A stretch of DNA of 64,000 bases from Armillaria gallica (Eukaryota; Basidiomycota; Agaricomycetes; Agaricales; Physalacriaceae). The notes below the pieces were generated by a model. That model saw nothing but the letters and a program-made list of their open reading frames with translations, was not told the DNA's origin and ran no database searches. Location: the NCBI GenBank assembly GCA_037576215.1, contig JBANDB010000011.1, forward strand, positions 992,001 through 1,056,000. The letters are read 5' to 3'. Positions 58,568 through 64,000 of the stretch are shown in pieces. The translations under genes were made by a program, and so were the position numbers. Numbering within the stretch: the stretch's first letter is position 1; each line of letters starts with the position of its first letter.

Positions 58568-58989
58568 GAGTGGTCCGGTTTGACGTTTCGTCCAGTACGG
58601 CATATTTATTAAATCAGCGATGAACACACCTGGTCTTTGCGATGCTGAGTGCTCGAGGCGCGAAACCACGTTGGCTACACGATGATCAAGCTGGGAGATT
58701 CACTCAGTGTACAAATCTGCGGCGGCATTCACATAATACGACCTGGATCATCAGCAACAGACGCCCGCCAGCGGCATTCATCGTTGTGTACCGCCTTGGT
58801 TAGGGCTGGGAGGATAACGACGGCTTTTCTGTGAGGCAGATGCCTTCAGATAGATGGATTGAATCCACGACGGCTGAGGCCCACATTATACTTCAAGGGT
58901 TGCAAGTGACGATCAAGTGAAGATGTCTGGGAGCAAAAAGAGGCACGGGAAAAATTCCGGTATAGAACAGCGAACCAAACATGTTTTCA
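58568..58989. other. Between gene G and S4, no gene recognised
   Basis: No supported feature. Confidence 0.4.
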
Positions 58990-59110
58990 CTTGCGGGGCA
59001 GTCGCAAGGATGTGAAAGCCGCGAGCGAGGTGCCGCCGGCACGATTCGACCACTGTGTTCAAAAGCGGGAAACGATTTCATATTCAGCTTCTCTTTTTGA
59101 CGGCTCGCCG
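58990..59110 (+). repeat. S module, copy S4
   Basis: GGTGCCGCCGGCACGATTCGACC, TGTTCAAAAGCGGGAAACGATTTCATATTC on the plus strand. Beyond TTTCATATTC the match is weak. One frame reads VQKRETISYS, comparable to VQKRKAVSYL in S5. Confidence 0.55.
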
Positions 59111-59952
59111 AATCAGTTTTCCTTTGTCCCTCCGACATGCGTTCAGTATAGACACCATTAGAATACACTTGCGGCTATCTCGCATAACGGCAGGCCCGCT
59201 GTGAAAGAGTATCTCCTTGCCACGTCGCTTCTCAGCATTTTATAGGTTCCCATCGTCACGCAGGGACGAAGAATCAGAAACGTGTATCATGTACGTGTCG
59301 TGCATGTCTGACGCTTTGTATCGACTCCGAATTTTCAGTCTCGTAGTAGAATGCTTCCGTCAAGGAGCCATCACCCTATTGCTCATCCACGGTGGCAAAT
59401 TGTACCGTAATCCGAGCGCAAAAAGTCCGGACCAATCTGAGTACGGATATTCTTGTGGTACGTGCGCTTTTAGGCACTATTTAGGCATGGGTCACTGGTC
59501 AAATTAAGATTTCAACTGAGAATCAGCTGACCGAGTTTCCATGGATCTGTTCGTTTCGTGAAATGGCTGATGGATTTCGGACCTGTGACAGATCCCCTAC
59601 AATGAACAACCCTCGATGTAGGCTTGACGTCTCTCGTCCGTCTCCCGCTATTCTCGTATCATAAGATGTCTCCTTCAATACGAGGATATTGGCCCGAATC
59701 GCACGGACGTATCCAATCAATGCAGAATTGTCTGTTATAGGTACTCGCTACCTATGTGCCTGCTCTCTGTGTTTTCTATCTGATAGTCCGCGCGCGCATG
59801 TCAACTCCGAAGCTCAAATACAGCCCTGAAACATAGAGCTGGAAATAAAACTTCCTTCCTTCCTAACTCCAAGTTTGCAGAAGTGATCTGCACTCCCATT
59901 GGTGCTGAGTAATCATCTGGCATTGATTATCACTTCCGCGATAAGTTTCCCA
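59111..59952. other. Between S4 and gene H, no gene recognised
   Basis: Plus-strand open frame 59217–59507 has no family pattern. Confidence 0.35.
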
Positions 59953-59960
59953 TGTATAAG
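59953..59960 (+). promoter_or_regulatory. TATA box of DUF6534 copy H
   Basis: TGTATAAG lies 49 bp before the ATG at 60009. Confidence 0.5.
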
Positions 59961-60008
59961 TTGCAGAAGCGTCTCACGGCTTCTTCCTCGCCTTCTTCGT
60001 GACCCGCA

Positions 60009-61995
60009 ATGTCTTCGCAGCCCCCGACAACGACTCCTTCCCTCGGGGAGACTTTTGGTGCCCTCTACAGAGTCGGTGCTACCTTAGCCGCCATGTTGGT
60101 GATCTTCACTTTCGTCACGAATATCCCCATCTCATTCAATGTTACAGGTTGTTCGGGATAACAAATCTACAAGTATTCCTCTACTACAAGAACTATTTCA
60201 ACGACTGGTGGGTCTACCGATATTCCGTACGCCGATCTCGTATTTTTCCCCATTTGGTGTCCTGCTCATGCTCACGAGGCAGGTAGCGCTGCTTTGGTCT
60301 GTCCGACATATTCATGGTCAATAATCACTAGAACTCTTGAAAGGGTCCTCGATGCTCTTCACGTCGCTTTGGGCACCCACGCGCTGTATTTTTACCTGAT
60401 TGATATGTTCGGGAACGCGACGGGTGCGCTCGGAAAGAATGTGTGGTACGTGTCTGGACTGATCAACAACATCGAGATCATTTACTAATGTCCTCTACAG
60501 GAGTATGAACGTAATTCTTTCTAGTTGTGATCGTCATGGCGTCTTTTCTCAGCGTTGAATCAGTTGCAGTTGTCTTTGAATGTACGTCTGTATAGCAGAT
60601 CGACGTTTTTATCTCTCAACGTGCTCCCTCTTAGGATGTGATCATCGTGTACGTTCAAGGGTAAGAAGCATACCTTTCCCACGAAACGGCCATAGTCTTA
60701 CAAGCAATAGGCTGTATGCTATCCGATTGTGGAAACGTTCGTGGTCTTTGAAAGTCCAAAGCAATGTTGCAATTGCTTAATCTTGTCATAGTCGGACGAC
60801 ATTTCCACAAAATTCTGCCTTGGTTTGTCGTGAGCACATTTTCGAATAATCGAGCGTCGTTCTACTACTTATTATGGGACAGTTCTTGGCCGTGGCAGCT
60901 TCACTTGGTAATATCATTGTTCTCATCTTGAGCATGAGTCTGATTCCCTCTCGTCTAGGCACTTCAACTTGTAATTACTCGTTGGTTTGCTGGCTCTGAT
61001 TGCACTGACACGAATGTTGCAGTTATGATCTATGAAATGTAAGTGGGTTTTCACAGGTTCACGGCGGACGCTCAATTATTCTTGACAGTTATATTATAGG
61101 AAACCTCATATCTGTCTCTACCATCACAGTAGTATGTGCTGTAAGTATCATGAACAGCCGTGGTGACTCACGCAAAACTGTAGAGATCGATTTACGCCCT
61201 TTTCTCCACGATTGCCGCCGCGGATTTCATCATAGCCTTCATGATGTGCTATTACCTGCACAAGAGCAGGGGAGATAGAATGTTCTCTTCGTACGTTATG
61301 TCATTCCCAATATCGTTGAATTATGGTTGATGTACCCGGCCTAGAACGTCGGCCATAGTTCTCCGTCTAATGCGACTGGTTCTCGTATCAGGGTTAGCTA
61401 CGAGGTGAAGACAGTCGTTTTGGTCTTGCCCACATTGTTCCTGATGGAAGTGACAGTGCATGCTCCTTGCTCGCTCTTATCGCGGTCTACTATCTTCCAA
61501 CCTCCCCAAGTCATAGAATCTCACGAATCCTTGCAGTACATCGTCTGGCCGAAGGCTCTGATTTTCCTCGGCATCGATTTTATCCTACCCAAGCGTCTGT
61601 ATTATTTAATACCCCACGAAAACGGCTGACGAATATTCGTAGTTTACGTTAACTCTCTGCTTGCTATGTGCGTTGTCTTCTTAAGCCCGTACGCCATTTA
61701 ACTCAAGTAGTTCACCTCTGCTAGGTTTAATTATCGACGCAAACATTCGTCGAAGACGCCAACCCAAGAGAGTGTAGGACCCTGGGTTCCTGCCGTTCTT
61801 CATTTAGGACGACACAGTTCCAGAGGCCGCAATACGGAAGAATCGGCACGCCTACTAGACGGTAGTACTATTGGCTCGACTTCTTATCACGTTTTCGTTC
61901 AGAATATCAGCATCCCGCTTTCTGAGATCCAGGGTGCTGATTCACGAGGCGATAAGCAGGGTGATTCAAAGAGAACTTTAGACTGTCAAGTCTGA
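60009..61995 (+). CDS. DUF6534-type membrane protein, copy H (clearest copy)
   Basis: ATG 60009 begins SSQPPTTTPSLGETFGALYR. Here an extra AGA codon sits between TAC and GTC compared with other copies. The exons then read LFGITNLQVFLYYKNYFNDW, VLDALHVALGTHALYFYLID, YVQG, RLYAIRLWK, GQFLAVAASLG, IYALFSTIAAADFIIAFMMC with YYLHKSR, RLVLVSGLATR, YIVWPKALIFLGIDFILPK, VYVNSLLAM, RFNYRRKHSSKTPTQE and NISIPLSEIQGADSRGD, ending TLDCQV at TGA 61993–61995. That gives about seven hydrophobic spans and at least ten introns of about 50–120 bp. It is the best template for modelling the other copies. Module S5 follows. Confidence 0.7.
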
Positions 61996-62404
61996 GAACG
62001 ACTTGCATGTTGCCTACACGATGTCCTGCTAGTGTAAGAGTCGCTTCCAGTTTGCGGGCACAGTGATCCTTTCACGTCAGGATAAGCTATTAGAAGTTTA
62101 TGTCTATCTTTACTATATAGTGCTGTCACCTTCTAATTCTAATGTCACACGAAATCGAAGATTGTCGAAGAGCACTGAGGTGCGGATAAATAAATAGCCA
62201 AACTTTGTCCATCGTCGAAACCGCAACAGAGATCAGGGGAATCAATCTTAGTATGGAATATAGAAAAGTTCGGTTTCTGTTATCAGTGATATCTTTTTTT
62301 CTCAAGGGACGCGCTAGCCACTGATAACGAGGATGCATACGAGACGGCATGGTGGGCTCCAAATGCTGACATAATCTTGGCATAATCGGAATCGGAGCAG
62401 CGGC

Positions 62405-62715
62405 CCGCCAGAAGTGCCGCCGGCATAGCGTGTTCAGAAGCGGAAAGCAGTTTCATATTTGATTTTCCTTCCTTGATGATAAACCAGCACCGACACTGAC
62501 ACCGCCAGCAAACACGACCACGTGGACCTCCAGGCGCCACATTATTTTTTGTGACACTCATCGCATCTGTAGCCGAGAGAGCAGGTGTGTACTTTTTCCT
62601 GTTACTTGAAGGTTTTCCTCAGCACCGCTCTAGCTAGGACCATCGTCGCCACCATCGATAAATTGAAACAATTATGATCTGGCGAACCTATAATCGCATA
62701 ATGGTAGGCTCGCTA
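62405..62715 (+). repeat. S module, copy S5
   Basis: AAGTGCCGCCGGCATAGCGTG, TTCAGAAGCGGAAAGCAGTTTCATATTTG, then GTGGACCTCCAGGCGCCAC, GTTACTTGAAGGTTTTCCTCAGC, CTCTAGCTAGGACC and CGCATAATG|GTAGGC. The whole series matches minus-strand S1 in order, including the donor-like end. It lies 410 bp beyond the 3' end of gene H, in the same orientation. Confidence 0.62.
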
Positions 62716-64000
62716 CCGAAGGATTCTTTGGAAAGTCGCTTATTGTCGTTTTTAGGCCCCTGTCATATTGAACACTCGAAAAAGAAGGATGTATGCTACA
62801 TTATCTGGATATGGTGCGTATCTGATGCCGTCCGTCAATTCTGGAATTTATCTCTGTACTACAGGCAACGCATGTCGGCTCGGCTCCATGATCTTTCAAC
62901 CAAGGACCCGCCCTATGTTCCTTCACTTCGGCAGGAAGCTGCTGCGGCTCCAAGACACTGATCGAGACGTGTCGACCGCCAGGACGCATAAAATCAATTG
63001 CGTTGAATGCTCTACTACTGGACGTGGTGCGCATATCAACGAGATCGTTCCCCCTTCTTTGATCTCTGATACTCCTCAGCGCCTACTCCCTGTGCACCAT
63101 CGTTCTTCCCAGACTCGATCGAAGGTTACTAATGACCCCAATTCGCCCCAGGAATCTTCGTGGATACGATGAGTCTCTGTGGGGAAACACACATTTGAGC
63201 TATATTCTCGGCAGTCTTTACCAAAGTCGAAACGACACCGTTGATGAGCGAAAGTTGTCTCAACGTCAGATCTGGCGACCTCACCGCATATCGCGACAGA
63301 GGATCTACGTACATGATTCCCTGTCATTGGAAACCTGCCATGGTGACAAGCAGCGAGTCGCGAGCTGGGATCTGGTTTCGGTCGATAGGCGGTCAGTACA
63401 CGTCAAATTCCGTCCATATGTGTTCTCATCTCCCTCTTTAGCTCGTCCGCAGGGATGATAGAATTTGTGTCAGTCTTTAGAGCTTGCCTAAGATGCATTT
63501 AGCGTGGCTACTGGACAGAAGGCAGCCGCCAATTGAGGAGGGGGAAATCGCCGGAAAGGTCAGACCTACGCATGTCTATACCTCACTGTTCACTGACCGT
63601 TGCATTAGAAATCAAATATTCGAACGTCCCAGCTCTCCGGATGATGGTATCAACGCTAACAGTATGCTTGTTGTCTAGATGGTTTACTTGGTTCTCATAT
63701 CCGCCAGAGTGCGAAAGAGTGACTTCATAGACGAGTCACCGACAATTTGCGGTAGTCGGGCAAGCAAACACGTCCCTGTCTTCGCTTCGCCGTACTGCTG
63801 TTGTTTCGTTGCTGACCTGACTCTGTATCGACAGTCCATCAACCCGAATTTAGAGTCTGGCATGCCTTGAGAGGCCGAGGTACGTGTATTTATCTTGTTA
63901 CATTCTGAAGCTAAACGCAGTTATCCCATAAATATAGTCGACCAGGTCCTCGGTTAACACTGGGTAGCGACTACAGTAGAACCCAACCGGGGTATTAGCT
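62716..64000. other. No gene recognised at the right edge
   Basis: Plus-strand open frames 62768–63172 and 63132–63458 follow S5 and could be later exons of an S gene, but I cannot match them convincingly to S2. No other feature is supported. Confidence 0.35.

Overview
This window looks like repeat-rich, accessory genomic DNA from a filamentous basidiomycete (probably Agaricomycetes). The evidence is: many short GT–AG introns; tandem copies of a multi-membrane-span family that I recognise as DUF6534 (a family expanded in agarics); a chromodomain Ty3/gypsy element; a Crypton-type tyrosine recombinase with an Ndc10-like core; a DUF6570-bearing Helitron-type ORF; and a GH28 polygalacturonase relic. 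No tRNA, rRNA or CRISPR array was recognised. All assignments come from reading motifs, not from database searches.

Left arm (1–19.2 kb) is a stack of transposons. A Ty3/gypsy element (262–11867) has an intact 385-bp 3' LTR but only the last 110 bp of its 5' LTR, which is cut by what looks like the end of another LTR. Its gag gene is interrupted by two solo LTRs: 'Y' (977–2843, target duplication GCGCGC) and 'X' (4118–5786, target duplication CCAT/CCGT). Removing both restores continuous gag frame at each junction. Gag, protease, RT, RNase H, integrase and chromodomain are all recognisable but broken by TGA stops and two single-base losses. The gypsy element itself sits in the 3' part of a Crypton-type gene (11868–15731, minus strand). 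Next comes a DUF6570 Helitron-type reading frame (16957–19236), continuous except for three TGA stops.

Right part (19.2–64 kb) is a degenerate tandem array of DUF6534 genes: A, B, C, D, E and F on the minus strand (20.0–54.9 kb) and G and H on the plus strand (56.6–62.0 kb), with the polarity switch at about 55–56.5 kb. Two C-terminal fragments (A2, B2) resemble F and lie just upstream of A and B, as F lies just upstream of E. Seven full copies carry a TATA box 38–54 bp before the ATG. Six of the eight are followed, in the same orientation, by an unidentified conserved module here called S (core GCCGCCGGCA...TTTCATATT).

Two foreign blocks interrupt the array. A CpG-poor block (about 33.3–39.6 kb) holds the GH28 pseudogene and a second copy of solo LTR X. 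Gene C is split inside one intron by a 2.15-kb hAT-like non-autonomous element (40491–42642) with an exact 8-bp target duplication, long imperfect inverted ends and repeated palindromes TCTTAAGA. A theme across the window is decay of the CpG-to-TpG/CpA type: in-frame stops in the transposon genes are all TGA, the two LTRs differ mostly at CpG sites, and X copy 2 has lost CpGs still present in X copy 1.
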